Origin: Mesorhizobium escarrei
Lineage (GTDB): Bacteria > Pseudomonadota > Alphaproteobacteria > Rhizobiales > Rhizobiaceae
Assembly: GCF_935825525.1 (NCBI RefSeq)
Contig: NZ_CAKXZT010000174.1
Span: 31,430 to 95,429, forward strand
DNA length: 64,000 nt
Reading direction: 5' to 3'
Every line of letters begins with the position of its first letter. The first letter of the stretch is position 1. The position numbers and the translations under genes were made by a program. Below the pieces are notes generated by a model. It had not been told where the DNA came from and searched no databases. It saw only the letters and a program-made list of their open reading frames with translations. Shown here in pieces: positions 1 through 10,398 of the stretch.

Positions 1-66
1 AAACCTGCCGCTGCCCCGACCCTGAAAGCGCCGCCCGTCAAGGCGACCAAACTCAAAGACAAGTGA
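1..66 (+). CDS. C-terminal fragment of an unknown protein (cut by window edge)
   Basis: Frame 1 is open from the first base to a TGA at 64-66 and encodes 21 residues rich in Ala, Pro and Lys, ending in KLKDK. This composition suits a low-complexity C-terminal tail. The body of the protein lies outside the window, so no function can be given. The long perfect hairpin at 95-149 follows it and could end its transcript. Confidence 0.4.
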   Translation, partial: KPAAAPTLKAPPVKATKLKDK

Positions 67-94
67 GCCTCGGCGTTTCGGCGCAAGGTCATGA

Positions 95-149
95 CCGACG
101 GCATTTCAGGACCATCGACATTCAGCGATTGGTCCTGAAGTGCCGTCGG
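95..149. repeat. Long perfect intergenic hairpin
   Basis: Three nested stems are fully complementary: 95-103 with 141-149, 105-114 with 130-139, and 115-117 with 126-128, around an 8-base loop. The palindrome is about 55 bp and has single unpaired bases at 104, 129 and 140. No T run follows, so it is more like a palindromic intergenic element than a classical terminator, although it could stabilise or end the upstream transcript. Confidence 0.6.
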
Positions 150-191
150 CGCTGCTGTTGATTGAGCACCCGAAATTTCCATATCAATGCG

Positions 192-234
192 GCGAAGACG
201 ACTTCGCGCTTTGCGAAAAGACCGGGACGACCCG
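192..234 (+). promoter_or_regulatory. Guanidine-II (mini-ykkC) riboswitch
   Basis: Two small stem-loops with identical ACGA tetraloops stand in tandem 21 bases before the sugE start. Hairpin P1 pairs 192-197 (GCGAAG) with 202-207 around loop 198-201. Hairpin P2 pairs 223-226 (CGGG) with 231-234 around loop 227-230. Two hairpins with ACGR loops, a linker and a nearby ribosome-binding site define the guanidine-II class, which binds free guanidinium and usually controls SugE/Gdx exporters. The downstream gene is that exporter. The likely Shine-Dalgarno (GGAG, 244-247) lies just after P2, which suits control of translation. Confidence 0.88.
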
Positions 235-254
235 CAATCCAATGGAGCGTTCCG

Positions 255-569
255 ATGTCGTGGATTCTTCTCTTCTTCGCTGGGCTGTTCGAGATCGGCT
301 GGGCGATCGGCCTCAAATACACTGACGGCTTTTCGAAGCCGCTTCCGACCGTCCTGACGGTTGTTTCGATGGTCGTCAGTCTCGCCTTGCTCGGACTGGC
401 GCTGAAGACGCTGCCGGTCGGCACGGCCTACGCGGTGTGGACCGGCATCGGCACCGTCGGCACGGCGCTGCTCGGCATCTGGCTGCTCGGTGAGCCTGCG
501 ACCGCGATCAGGCTGGCCTGCATCGCACTCATCGTCTGCGGCATCATGGGATTGAAGCTCGCGACCTAA
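255..569 (+). CDS. sugE: Guanidinium exporter, SMR family (SugE/Gdx)
   Basis: This 104-residue protein has the length and four hydrophobic segments of small multidrug resistance transporters. It begins MSWILLFFAGLFEIGWAIGL, with the essential membrane-embedded Glu at residue 13, and carries the Gdx-type W/G pattern in helix 1. SugE-type members export guanidinium in exchange for protons as antiparallel dimers in the inner membrane. The start at 255 was chosen because homologues begin MSWI and a GGAG motif precedes it; an in-frame ATG at 162 would run through the riboswitch. The upstream guanidine-II riboswitch makes guanidinium export, rather than general drug efflux, the likely role. A GC-rich hairpin at 571-590 directly follows the stop. 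Confidence 0.9.
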   Translation: MSWILLFFAGLFEIGWAIGLKYTDGFSKPLPTVLTVVSMVVSLALLGLALKTLPVGTAYAVWTGIGTVGTALLGIWLLGEPATAIRLACIALIVCGIMGLKLAT

Positions 570-570
570 C

Positions 571-590
571 GCGTCGAATACATGCGACGC
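571..590 (+). terminator. Hairpin after sugE (weak terminator candidate)
   Basis: GCGTCG at 571-576 pairs with CGACGC at 585-590 over an 8-base loop, immediately after the sugE stop codon. The T-rich stretch after it (around 606-608) is short and distant, so intrinsic termination is only possible. Confidence 0.35.
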
Positions 591-610
591 GCTTCCGGTT
601 CCTGTTTTAA

Positions 611-683
611 GGCATGTCGTTATCGCAAAACCGCTGCGCACTCTCTGGTCAGGCCCGAGCGCATGCTTTTGCGCGACATGCAT
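611..683. repeat. Palindromic intergenic repeat with GCATGTCG arms, copy 1
   Basis: Inverted arms GCATGTCG (612-619) and CGACATGC (674-681) enclose a core with AAAACCGCTGCGCAC. A related element lies at 5060-5148. This arrangement is typical of dispersed palindromic repeats in Mesorhizobium-like genomes. Confidence 0.6.
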
Positions 684-772
684 TAGTTTGCTGCAAGGCC
701 GCAACCCAAACGCCTTCGGGGGCCGCTGCAAGGCGGCCCTGAATTTGATTAGTGAATCGCGCTGTAGGAGCG

Positions 773-1207
773 CTAGCGAGCGGAAAAGCCTGGAGGCGTC
801 CTGCCGGTGCGCTGCTTGCGCGCCGCATAGCGCGCGTCGCGCTTGGCTTTGCGCTCGGCCTCGTCGGCAAGCAAACGAGCGATGCGCTCGTTCTCTTCGG
901 CTTCCCGGATCTTCGCTTCCGCCTGTGCCGCTTCTTCCGCAGCGATACGCGCCGCTTCGGCAGCAGCTTCGCGCTCGGCCTTTTCGGCCGCTTCGCGCGC
1001 CAGCTTCTCCTGCTTCAGCCTGGCCTTTTCGGCCTCACGTATCGCACGAGCTTCGAGGATCGCCTTGCGTTCGGCCTGTCGTGCCAGCACTGCCGGATCG
1101 TCTGCTGCCGGCTTTGCCTTGAAGCGCTCGAGAAGCGCCTTCTTTGCCTCGTTTGCGGCATTGCGCCGCTCGAAAACGTCTTTTTCCCTATAGATAGCCA
1201 AGTCCAC
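773..1207 (-). CDS. DUF6481 family protein
   Basis: The product is 144 residues. The N-terminal part contains EKDVFERRNAANEAKKALLE, the typical opening of a short rhizobial protein family (DUF6481). The middle (about residues 40-120) is a highly charged, Ala/Glu/Lys/Arg-rich stretch that should form one long helix or coiled coil. The end is basic (ARKQRTGRTPPGFSAR). There is no signal peptide or membrane segment. The function is unknown. It stands alone, convergent with nothing and divergent from the monooxygenase gene at 1430. Low-complexity coding makes the opposite strand look open here, but the family-like N-terminus supports this strand. Confidence 0.75.
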   Translation of the reverse strand: MDLAIYREKDVFERRNAANEAKKALLERFKAKPAADDPAVLARQAERKAILEARAIREAEKARLKQEKLAREAAEKAEREAAAEAARIAAEEAAQAEAKIREAEENERIARLLADEAERKAKRDARYAARKQRTGRTPPGFSAR

Positions 1208-1429
1208 TTCCCTGAAGTCAATTTGCGAGGCTTACATACGCGTGAAAACCCAGAGTTCAAGCGCCAAAACGGTATGCCAGCCATGAAATTCTGAGCTGTT
1301 GCAGTCGGGAGACGCCTTTTCGGCTGAATTCGGCCGAAACGGACATGCACTGTTCACCATCCGACCCTCTGGCGGCGCGGCGGACTGGTCGCTACGTGTA
1401 GCGCGAAAAACAAAACACCAGGATGACAC

Positions 1430-2494
1430 ATGATGGAACTCGGTCTCTACACCTTCGCCGACGTCAGCCCGGAACCAGGCCTAGGCGCCATCGGTGCGCA
1501 TGAGCGTCTGCGCAACCTGATCGAGGAGATCGAGCTGGCCGACCAGGTCGGCCTCGACGTGTTTGGGTTGGGCGAGCATCACCGTCCCGATTATGCGGCT
1601 TCAGCGCCGGTCGTAGCCTTGGCCGCGGCGGCCGAACGCACCCGGCGCATAAAGCTGACCAGCGCGGTCACCGTGCTATCCTCCGACGATCCGGTCCGCG
1701 TGTTCCAGCAGTTTGCGACACTCGACCTTCTATCCAGTGGCCGGGCCGAGATCATGGCTGGGCGCGGCTCGTTCATCGAGTCCTTTCCGCTGTTCGGCTA
1801 CAATCTCGAAGACTATGACGAGCTCTTTGCCGAAAAGCTCGATCTGCTGCTTGCCGTTCGCGATCATGTCAAGGTGAGCTGGTCGGGCAGGCTGCGCGCT
1901 CCGATCAACGATCGCGGCGTCTATCCCCGCCCGTTCCAGAACAGATTGCCGATCTGGATCGCGATCGGCGGCACCCCGCAATCCGCCGCGCGGGCCGGTG
2001 CGCTGGGCCTGCCGCTGGCGCTGGCCATCATCGGCGGCGAGCCGGCGCGATTCGCGCCGCTGTTCGATATTTACAAGGAGGCGGCCAAACGGGCGGGCAA
2101 CGACCCAGCGGGTCTCGCCACCAGCCTCAACGTGCACGGCTTCATCGCCGCGACCACCGATCAGGCGGCTAACGATTTTTATGGGCCGCAGGCCGAGGTG
2201 ATGAACCGCATCGGGCGCGAGCGCGGCTGGGGCCCGACGTCAAGAGCGCATTTCGATCAATCGCGCGGCCCGAACGGCGCGCTGTTCGTCGGCAATCCCG
2301 AACAGGTGGCCGAAAAGATCGTTGCCCAGCACAGGATATTCGGCAACGACCGCTTCCTGCTGCAAATGGCGATCGGCACTATGGCGCACGCCAAGATCAT
2401 GAAGGCGATCGAGCTCTACGGCACCAAGGTGGCGCCGATCGTGCGCAAGGAAACGGCGAAGGCCATCCCTGCCGTGGCAGCGCCGGCCGCCTGA
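1430..2494 (+). CDS. LLM class flavin-dependent oxidoreductase
   Basis: This 354-residue protein has the bacterial luciferase-like TIM-barrel pattern. It begins with ELGLYTFADVSP, carries the conserved GLGEHHRPDY segment near residue 48, then RTRRIKLTSAVTVLSSDDPVRV and later MAGRGSFIESFPLFGY. These proteins bind FMN supplied by a reductase and use O2 to oxidise small molecules; the substrate is not predictable. The sequence resembles the Agrobacterium-type LLM subgroup of similar length. Two ATGs stand in tandem (1430 and 1433) and either could start. It is a single gene, not in an operon. A second, distinct LLM protein lies at 4044-5045. Confidence 0.85.
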   Translation: MMELGLYTFADVSPEPGLGAIGAHERLRNLIEEIELADQVGLDVFGLGEHHRPDYAASAPVVALAAAAERTRRIKLTSAVTVLSSDDPVRVFQQFATLDLLSSGRAEIMAGRGSFIESFPLFGYNLEDYDELFAEKLDLLLAVRDHVKVSWSGRLRAPINDRGVYPRPFQNRLPIWIAIGGTPQSAARAGALGLPLALAIIGGEPARFAPLFDIYKEAAKRAGNDPAGLATSLNVHGFIAATTDQAANDFYGPQAEVMNRIGRERGWGPTSRAHFDQSRGPNGALFVGNPEQVAEKIVAQHRIFGNDRFLLQMAIGTMAHAKIMKAIELYGTKVAPIVRKETAKAIPAVAAPAA

Positions 2495-2540
2495 TTCGCC
2501 AGCCAGGCCGTAGGATTAGGGGCATCATCGACGCCGGCTA

Positions 2541-2586
2541 ACGCATCGGCCCGAAATCGGAATCGATTTTCGGAAGCACGATGCGT
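2541..2586. repeat. Palindromic intergenic element
   Basis: Arms ACGCATCG (2541-2548) and CGATGCGT (2579-2586) enclose a second inverted pair, CCGAAATCG and CGATTTTCGG. A relative with the same style (CACGAT ... ATCGTG) lies at 29234-29278. It occupies the gap between the LLM gene and the AI-2E transporter gene. Confidence 0.5.
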
Positions 2587-2700
2587 GGACATAAGTGTTG
2601 GAGCGTACGTTGTGCGCCGCGCCCAATTGGACGCATGTCGCTCTAACGGAACTTTGAAGCCGCAAAGGCGTTTCCGCCCACGGTCTACGCCAATCGCGGT

Positions 2701-3888
2701 GTGCCGCCGAGGGCCAGAATGAAAGCCGAACCAGCCGCTCCGGGCGCAGGCGATGCCGATAGCCCGGATCCGCGCGCCGAGGCGCGTGCGGATACCCATC
2801 TGATGCGTTCGCTGCTCGTTGGCATCTTCATCCTTATGGCGATCTACGCGCTCTACTTCGCCCGCGCCTTCTTCATGCCGGTCATTCTGGCTTTCCTGCT
2901 GGCACTGACGCTGACGCCGATCGTCCGCTTCCTGCGCAAGCATGGCATGCCCGATCCCATGTCGGCGACGTTGCTGGTGCTGCTGTCGTTCTGCGTCATC
3001 GCCGTCGCAGGGTATCTGCTCAGCGGCCCGGTCATCGACCTCATCAATAACACCTCGGTGATCGGCCAGCAGCTTGCGGAACGTCTGGCGCAGCTGCGCC
3101 GCCCGTTCGAAAGGATCGTGGAGATTTCGCGTCAGATAGAGGGACTGACGCAGACATCCCAGCAGCCCGGCATTCAGAGGGTGGCCATGGCGCCATCCGG
3201 CATCCTCTCGCAAGCCGCCGGCAATGTGCTGTCGGCGGGCACCAGCATCACCATCGTCTTCGTCCTTTCGCTGTTCCTACTCGCCTCCGGCACGATGTTC
3301 TATGAGAAGATTGTCCAATCCTTCCCCAGTCTCAGCGAAAAGAAGCGGGCGCTGCGCGTCGTCTACGATGTCGAACGTGAAATCTCGCACTATCTGCTCA
3401 CCGTCACGGTCATCAACGCGGGTCTCGGCACGGTTATCGGGCTCGGCCTGTGGGCCCTCGGCGTGCCCAACGCGCAGGTCTGGGGCGCGGCAGCGGCTCT
3501 GCTCAATTTCCTGCCCTATATCGGTGCGCTGATTACGATCACACTGGTCACCGTCATCGCGCTGATCAGCTTCGAGACGATCTCCTACGCGCTGCTGGCG
3601 CCAGCCTTCGTCATTTTGTGCGACGTCATCGAAGGCCAGTTCGTGACGCCGACGGTGGTTGGCCGCCGCCTCGAGATCAATGCAGTGGCAATTCTCATCG
3701 CCATCGCCTTCTGGTCCTGGTTGTGGGGTTTCGTCGGCGCACTGATGGCGGTGCCGCTGCTGGTCGTCATCAAGGTGTTCTGCGATCACTTCGACGGGCT
3801 CAGCCCTGTCGGCAATTTCCTGGCGGCGCAGCATACGGCGGTTGATGTCGAAGAGATTTCCGACACCGAGAAAGCGGCAGGCGCATGA
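2701..3888 (+). CDS. AI-2E family transporter (PerM/TqsA-like membrane protein)
   Basis: The product is 395 residues (from GTG 2701; an in-frame ATG at 2719 gives a protein six residues shorter and equally good). A hydrophilic N-terminus precedes the paired helices IFILMAIYALYFA and PVILAFLLALTLTPIVRFLR. A long soluble segment (about 110-180) follows, then helices around residues 180-370, the GVPNAQVWGAAAALLNFLPY region and the conserved P-x-VVG-R-L segment. This layout is the AI-2E/PerM (DUF20) exporter family. Family members have been linked to autoinducer-2 export or Na+/H+ antiport; the substrate here is unknown. It is a single gene. The ATCCGGG/CCCGGAT inverted repeat at 3888-3903 overlaps the stop codon's last base. 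Confidence 0.85.
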   Translation: MPPRARMKAEPAAPGAGDADSPDPRAEARADTHLMRSLLVGIFILMAIYALYFARAFFMPVILAFLLALTLTPIVRFLRKHGMPDPMSATLLVLLSFCVIAVAGYLLSGPVIDLINNTSVIGQQLAERLAQLRRPFERIVEISRQIEGLTQTSQQPGIQRVAMAPSGILSQAAGNVLSAGTSITIVFVLSLFLLASGTMFYEKIVQSFPSLSEKKRALRVVYDVEREISHYLLTVTVINAGLGTVIGLGLWALGVPNAQVWGAAAALLNFLPYIGALITITLVTVIALISFETISYALLAPAFVILCDVIEGQFVTPTVVGRRLEINAVAILIAIAFWSWLWGFVGALMAVPLLVVIKVFCDHFDGLSPVGNFLAAQHTAVDVEEISDTEKAAGA

Positions 3889-4043
3889 TCCGGGAACCCG
3901 GATAAGTTCCGCAACGGATCCTCGAATTCAAAATGCCAGGCGTCCTTTGCGCCTGCTTTGACGCACGGCGTCTGTTCAATTTTTTGAATTTGCGGCGGTG
4001 GCAGTCGGTTCCTACATCCCTCCCGTCCACAGGATCCCCGCCC

Positions 4044-5045
4044 ATGACCGCTCTTTCCGTTCTCGACCTGTCGCCGATCGTTGAAGGCAGCAACGCTTCG
4101 CAATCGCTCGCCAATTCGCTCGATCTTGCCCGCCATGCCGAGCGGCTGGGATACAGGCGCTACTGGCTGGCCGAGCATCACAACATGCCGGGCATCGCCA
4201 GCGCCGCCACCTCCGTCGTCATTGCCCACGTCGCCGGCGGCACCAGGACGATACGCGTCGGCGCCGGAGGCATCATGCTGCCGAACCATTCGCCGCTGGT
4301 CATCGCCGAGCAGTTCGGCACACTTAACGCGTTGCATCCAGGCCGTATCGACCTTGGCCTCGGCCGGGCGCCGGGCACCGACATGGGCACGGCGCGCGCG
4401 CTGCGCCGCAACCTCGAGGCCGGCGCCGACAGTTTCCCGCAGGATGTCGTCGAGCTGATGGGCTATTTCCAGCCGGCCGAAGACGGTCAGCGTATCCGCG
4501 CCGTGCCCGGCGAGGGCGAGCAGGTGCCGATCTGGATTCTGGGCTCAAGCCTCTATGGCGCGCAGCTAGCCGCCATGCTCGGCCTGCCTTACGCCTTCGC
4601 CTCGCATTTCGCACCGACCGAACTCGACCACGCACTGGAGATCTACCGCTCGCGCTTCCAGCCGTCGAAACAGCTCGACAGGCCCTACGTCATGCTCGGT
4701 CTCAACGTGTTCGCGGCGCCCTCCGACGCCGAGGCGCGGCTGTTGTTCACCTCGCTGCAGCAGGCCTTCGTCAATCTGCGCACCGGCCGGCCCGGCCGAT
4801 TGCCGCCGCCGGTCGAGGGATATGAGCGCGACCTCGACCCGATCGCCAAAACCATGCTTGGCCAGGCGCTGTCCTGCGCCGTCGTCGGCGCCCCTGAAAC
4901 GGTCAGGCAAGGCATCGAGGCGTTCGTGCAGCGCACCGGCGCCGACGAGCTGATGGTTACCGCGCAGATTTTCGACCACGCAGCGCGGGTGCGATCCTTC
5001 GAGATCCTGGCCGACGTCCACAAATCGCTGTCGGAAGCGGCCTGA
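4044..5045 (+). CDS. Luciferase-like monooxygenase, YhbW-type
   Basis: This 333-residue protein opens with LSVLDLSPIVEGS, then RYWLAEHHNMPGIAS, GAGGIMLPNHSPLVIAEQFG and HPGRIDLGLGRAPGTD. These are signatures of the luciferase family group that includes E. coli YhbW. It should be a cytosolic FMN- or F420-type oxidoreductase with no known substrate. The ATG at 4044 was chosen because homologues begin M-x-x-LSVLDL; the frame stays open upstream to 3933, but those 37 residues are unlike the family. It has no operon partner. Its product is clearly different from the LLM protein at 1430-2494, so the two are not a recent duplication. Confidence 0.88.
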   Translation: MTALSVLDLSPIVEGSNASQSLANSLDLARHAERLGYRRYWLAEHHNMPGIASAATSVVIAHVAGGTRTIRVGAGGIMLPNHSPLVIAEQFGTLNALHPGRIDLGLGRAPGTDMGTARALRRNLEAGADSFPQDVVELMGYFQPAEDGQRIRAVPGEGEQVPIWILGSSLYGAQLAAMLGLPYAFASHFAPTELDHALEIYRSRFQPSKQLDRPYVMLGLNVFAAPSDAEARLLFTSLQQAFVNLRTGRPGRLPPPVEGYERDLDPIAKTMLGQALSCAVVGAPETVRQGIEAFVQRTGADELMVTAQIFDHAARVRSFEILADVHKSLSEAA

Positions 5046-5059
5046 CAGGCTTCTTATTT

Positions 5060-5148
5060 GATGCATGTCACTATCCCAAAACCGCTGCACACCAAACCGC
5101 TGCACACCCTAGGGTCAAACCGGAGGGCATGCTTGGGCGACATGCATC
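5060..5148. repeat. Palindromic repeat with GCATGTC arms, copy 2, with internal 15-bp tandem duplication
   Basis: Perfect arms GATGCATGTC (5060-5069) and GACATGCATC (5139-5148) flank a core like that at 611-683. Inside, the 15-base unit AACCGCTGCACACCM occurs twice in tandem (5080-5094 and 5095-5109); copy 1 at 611 has it once. The right arm includes the stop codon of the LacI gene (5147-5149 region). Confidence 0.65.
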
Positions 5149-6226
5149 AGGCGCTGACGCTTTGCACGATCGCCCCCATGGGCGCCCCCAGTGGCCGGCA
5201 TGAATTGCGGATCATCAGGCGTCCCTTGAGCGTCAGCTTGCGCGGCGGCGCATCCCTGTTTCCGGCGAGGCGGTCAAGCAGCAGATTGGCCGCCTGCTCG
5301 CCGATCGCCTTGACCGGTTGTGCGACCGTGGTCAGTTGCGGCTGGAACACGTCCGACCACGGAAAATCGTCGAAGCAGGCAACCGAAATGTCCTCGGGGC
5401 AGGACAGCCCGATATCGCGGATCGCTTTCATGGTGCCGATCACCATCGGGTTGTTGGCCGAGAAGATCGCGCTCGGGCGGTCGTGCAGCGAAAGCAGCTG
5501 CATCGTCGCGTTGTAGCCGTCGACTTCATGGAAATTGCCGAAGCGGACAAGCTCGCTCTCGATCGGCAGGCCGGCAGCCTGGAGCGCCTCGCGATATCCC
5601 GTCATGCGGTCATGCATGGGCGAGATGTCGAACGATCCGGAGATGTAGCCGATCCGCCGATGGCCGAGATCGATCAGATAGGTGATGGCGTCGAACACCG
5701 CGCGCTGGTTGTCGAGAACGACTGAGTCGGTATCGACGCCTTCGCAAACGCGGTCGAGCAGCACCACCGGCACGTTGGCGTCGTCGACAATTCTCTTCAG
5801 GATCGCGCCGTCGCCGACGCGCGCAACGATCAGTCCGTCGACCATTCGGTCGAGCAGCAGCCTGATCTGGTCGTCCTGCGTGTTCAGGTCCTCGTCCGTG
5901 CAGCACAGCATGACGGCATAGCCGGCGCGGTCGAATGCCTGCTGGATGACCGAAACGACATCGGTGAAGAACGGGTTGGTGATGTGGGGAACGGTCAGCC
6001 CGATGGTGCGGGTCGTGCCCATCTTCAGGCTGCGGGCGATCGCGTTGCGCTTGTAGCCGATGTCGAGGATCGCCTGTTCGATGCGCTGGCTGAGCTCGGG
6101 ACTGACGGTTGCGGTGCCGTTGATCAGCGCCGAGACGGTGGCGACCGAAACACGCGCCGCTTCAGCGACGTGCAGCATGGTCGGGGCCGTGGACTTTCGC
6201 TGCTTTTTTCGCCCTGACGCCATCAT
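5147..6226 (-). CDS. LacI family transcriptional regulator
   Basis: The product is 359 residues. A LacI helix-turn-helix lies at about residues 17-40 (MLHVAEAARVSVATVSALIN), followed by hinge residues and a periplasmic-binding-like sensor domain (GLTVPHITNPFFTDVV, LLDRVCEGVDTDSVVLDN, GHRRIGYISG, ACFDDFPWSDVFQPQLTTV). It diverges from a sugar ABC transporter and almost certainly controls it. A 10-bp palindrome GAAACGTTTC lies 4 bases before the start, and a related site overlaps the transporter promoter, so autoregulation is likely. The start has no clear Shine-Dalgarno, and ATGs at 6226 and 6223 are equivalent. The effector is presumably the transported sugar. Confidence 0.9.
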   Translation of the reverse strand: MMASGRKKQRKSTAPTMLHVAEAARVSVATVSALINGTATVSPELSQRIEQAILDIGYKRNAIARSLKMGTTRTIGLTVPHITNPFFTDVVSVIQQAFDRAGYAVMLCCTDEDLNTQDDQIRLLLDRMVDGLIVARVGDGAILKRIVDDANVPVVLLDRVCEGVDTDSVVLDNQRAVFDAITYLIDLGHRRIGYISGSFDISPMHDRMTGYREALQAAGLPIESELVRFGNFHEVDGYNATMQLLSLHDRPSAIFSANNPMVIGTMKAIRDIGLSCPEDISVACFDDFPWSDVFQPQLTTVAQPVKAIGEQAANLLLDRLAGNRDAPPRKLTLKGRLMIRNSCRPLGAPMGAIVQSVSA

Positions 6227-6230
6227 TTTC

Positions 6231-6240
6231 GAAACGTTTC
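6231..6240. promoter_or_regulatory. LacI-family operator, site 1
   Basis: GAAACGTTTC is a perfect 10-bp palindrome with the central CpG typical of LacI-family operators. It lies directly upstream of the LacI gene start, on its 5' side, and is 107 bp from a near-identical site at 6338-6347. Confidence 0.7.
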
Positions 6241-6326
6241 ATCGTCCTCTGGCTGCAATACCTACGGAATCCTGCAGATTTGCGCAAGAATTGAAATGCA
6301 TCAATCCCGCCTCGTCAGATAGCGAC

Positions 6327-6355
6327 TTGACATGTTCGAAACGTTTAGATTAGCG
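6327..6355 (+). promoter_or_regulatory. Promoter of the sugar ABC operon with overlapping LacI operator (site 2)
   Basis: A consensus -35 hexamer TTGACA lies at 6327-6332. The operator-like sequence GAAACGTTTA (6338-6347) falls between it and a weak -10 (ATTAGC/TTAGCG around 6349-6355). A repressor bound here would block RNA polymerase. This also argues that the transporter ATPase starts downstream, at 6398. Confidence 0.6.
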
Positions 6356-6397
6356 TTTGAGATGTTCGACGACAACGGAAGGGAGGCCGTTCTTGTC

Positions 6398-9298
<2,901 letters not shown>

Positions 9299-9302
<4 letters not shown>

Positions 9303-10267
9303 AACGACGTGAATTGTTGAAGCTTGCCGCTGTCACCGCGGCGCTGCTGACCACGACCGCCCTTTTAACCAACGGCAACGCCTACGCGCAGGACAAGAAG
9401 TGGAAGATCGGCTTCTCCCAGGTGACGACCATCGAGCCGTGGCGCGCCCAGTTCAACAAGGACATCCTGGCCGAAGCCGCCAAGCATCCGGAAGTCGAGC
9501 TGATCATCACCGACGGCGAGGACAAGACGGAAAAGCAGGTCGCCGATGTCGAGAACCTGATCCGTCAGGAGGTCGATGCGCTGCTGGTGTCGCCGAAAGA
9601 ATCCGCGGGGTTGACCGGCGTCGTGCAGCAGGCGATCGACGCCAAGATCCCGGTCTTCGTGCTCGACCGCAACGTCGAGACCAAGGACTATACGCAGTTC
9701 GTCGGCGGCGACAACAAGCTGATCGGCCGGGCTGCCGGTGAATATGCCGTCGAGCTGCTCGGCGGCAAGGGCAAGGCATCAGGCAATGTCGTAGAGATCT
9801 GGGGCGGCATGGGCACCCAGCCGGCACATGACCGCCATGAAGGCTTCCATGAATTCACCGACAAGGAGCCGGGCATCAAGTACCTGCTCGACAAGCAGTC
9901 GGGCGACTGGAAACAGGACCAGGCCTACAACATCATGGCCACGGCACTGCGCAACAACGAGAAGATCGACCTCGTCTATGGCCACAACGATCCGATGGCC
10001 TACGGCGCCTACCTTGCCGCCAAGGATGTCGGACGCGAGAAGGACATCAAGTTCATCGGCATCGACGGCCTGCCCAATGAAGGCGTGCAGCTTGTTGCCA
10101 ATGGTGAACTGACGGCGACGTTCACCTATGTGACGCCGGGTGCCGAAGGGCTGCGGCAGGCGATCAAGTTTCTGAACGGCGAGAGGGTCGAAAAGACCAT
10201 CACGCTGCCGACGCAGAAGATCACCAAGGAAAATGCCGCCCAGATCCTGAAGGAGCACGGGCTCTGA
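9299..10267 (+). CDS. Sugar ABC transporter substrate-binding protein (CUT2, ribose-like)
   Basis: The product is 322 residues with a cleavable signal peptide (MKRRELLKLAAVTAALLTT ending near AYA-QD, about residue 30). The mature part is a type I periplasmic binding fold: KIGFSQVTTIEPWRAQFN, DALLVSPKESAGLTGVVQQA, IPVFVLDRNV and GHNDPMAYGAYLA. It delivers a sugar-like ligand to the permease and ATPase encoded just upstream. A strong Shine-Dalgarno (GGAGG at about 9284-9288) precedes the ATG, and the start overlaps the permease stop. The ligand cannot be named from sequence; the sensor domain of the neighbouring LacI regulator probably binds the same sugar. Confidence 0.88.
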
Positions 10268-10306
10268 GACACCGGAGACGGTGGCATGAGAGGCATAGCG
10301 TAGCGC

Positions 10307-10385
10307 CGCCCCTCATCCGCCTGCCGGCACGTTCTCCCCGTATAGTGAGGAGAGGATGCCGGCAGGCAGGTGAGGGGCAGCGCTG
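10307..10385. repeat. Palindromic intergenic repeat (CTCCCCGT...GCCGGCAGGCAGGTGAGGGGCAGCGC family), copy 1
   Basis: Outer arms CGCCCCTCATCCGCCTGCCGGCA and its near complement at 10357-10383 enclose TTCTCCCCGTATAGTGAGGAGAGG. The same modules recur at 16165-16225, 48241-48268, 60829-61008 and 62248-62403. It lies between the convergent sugar-binding protein and MarR genes. Confidence 0.7.
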
Positions 10386-10398
10386 ACCAAGGCCGCGC

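Noticed and set aside
3888..3903. ATCCGGG/CCCGGAT inverted repeat as terminator of the AI-2E transporter gene
   Set aside because: The loop would be only two bases and no T tract follows, so it is too weak to list as a terminator.
3933..4043. N-terminal extension of the YhbW-like protein
   Set aside because: The 37 added residues do not resemble the family, and the usual M-x-x-LSVLDL start is at 4044.
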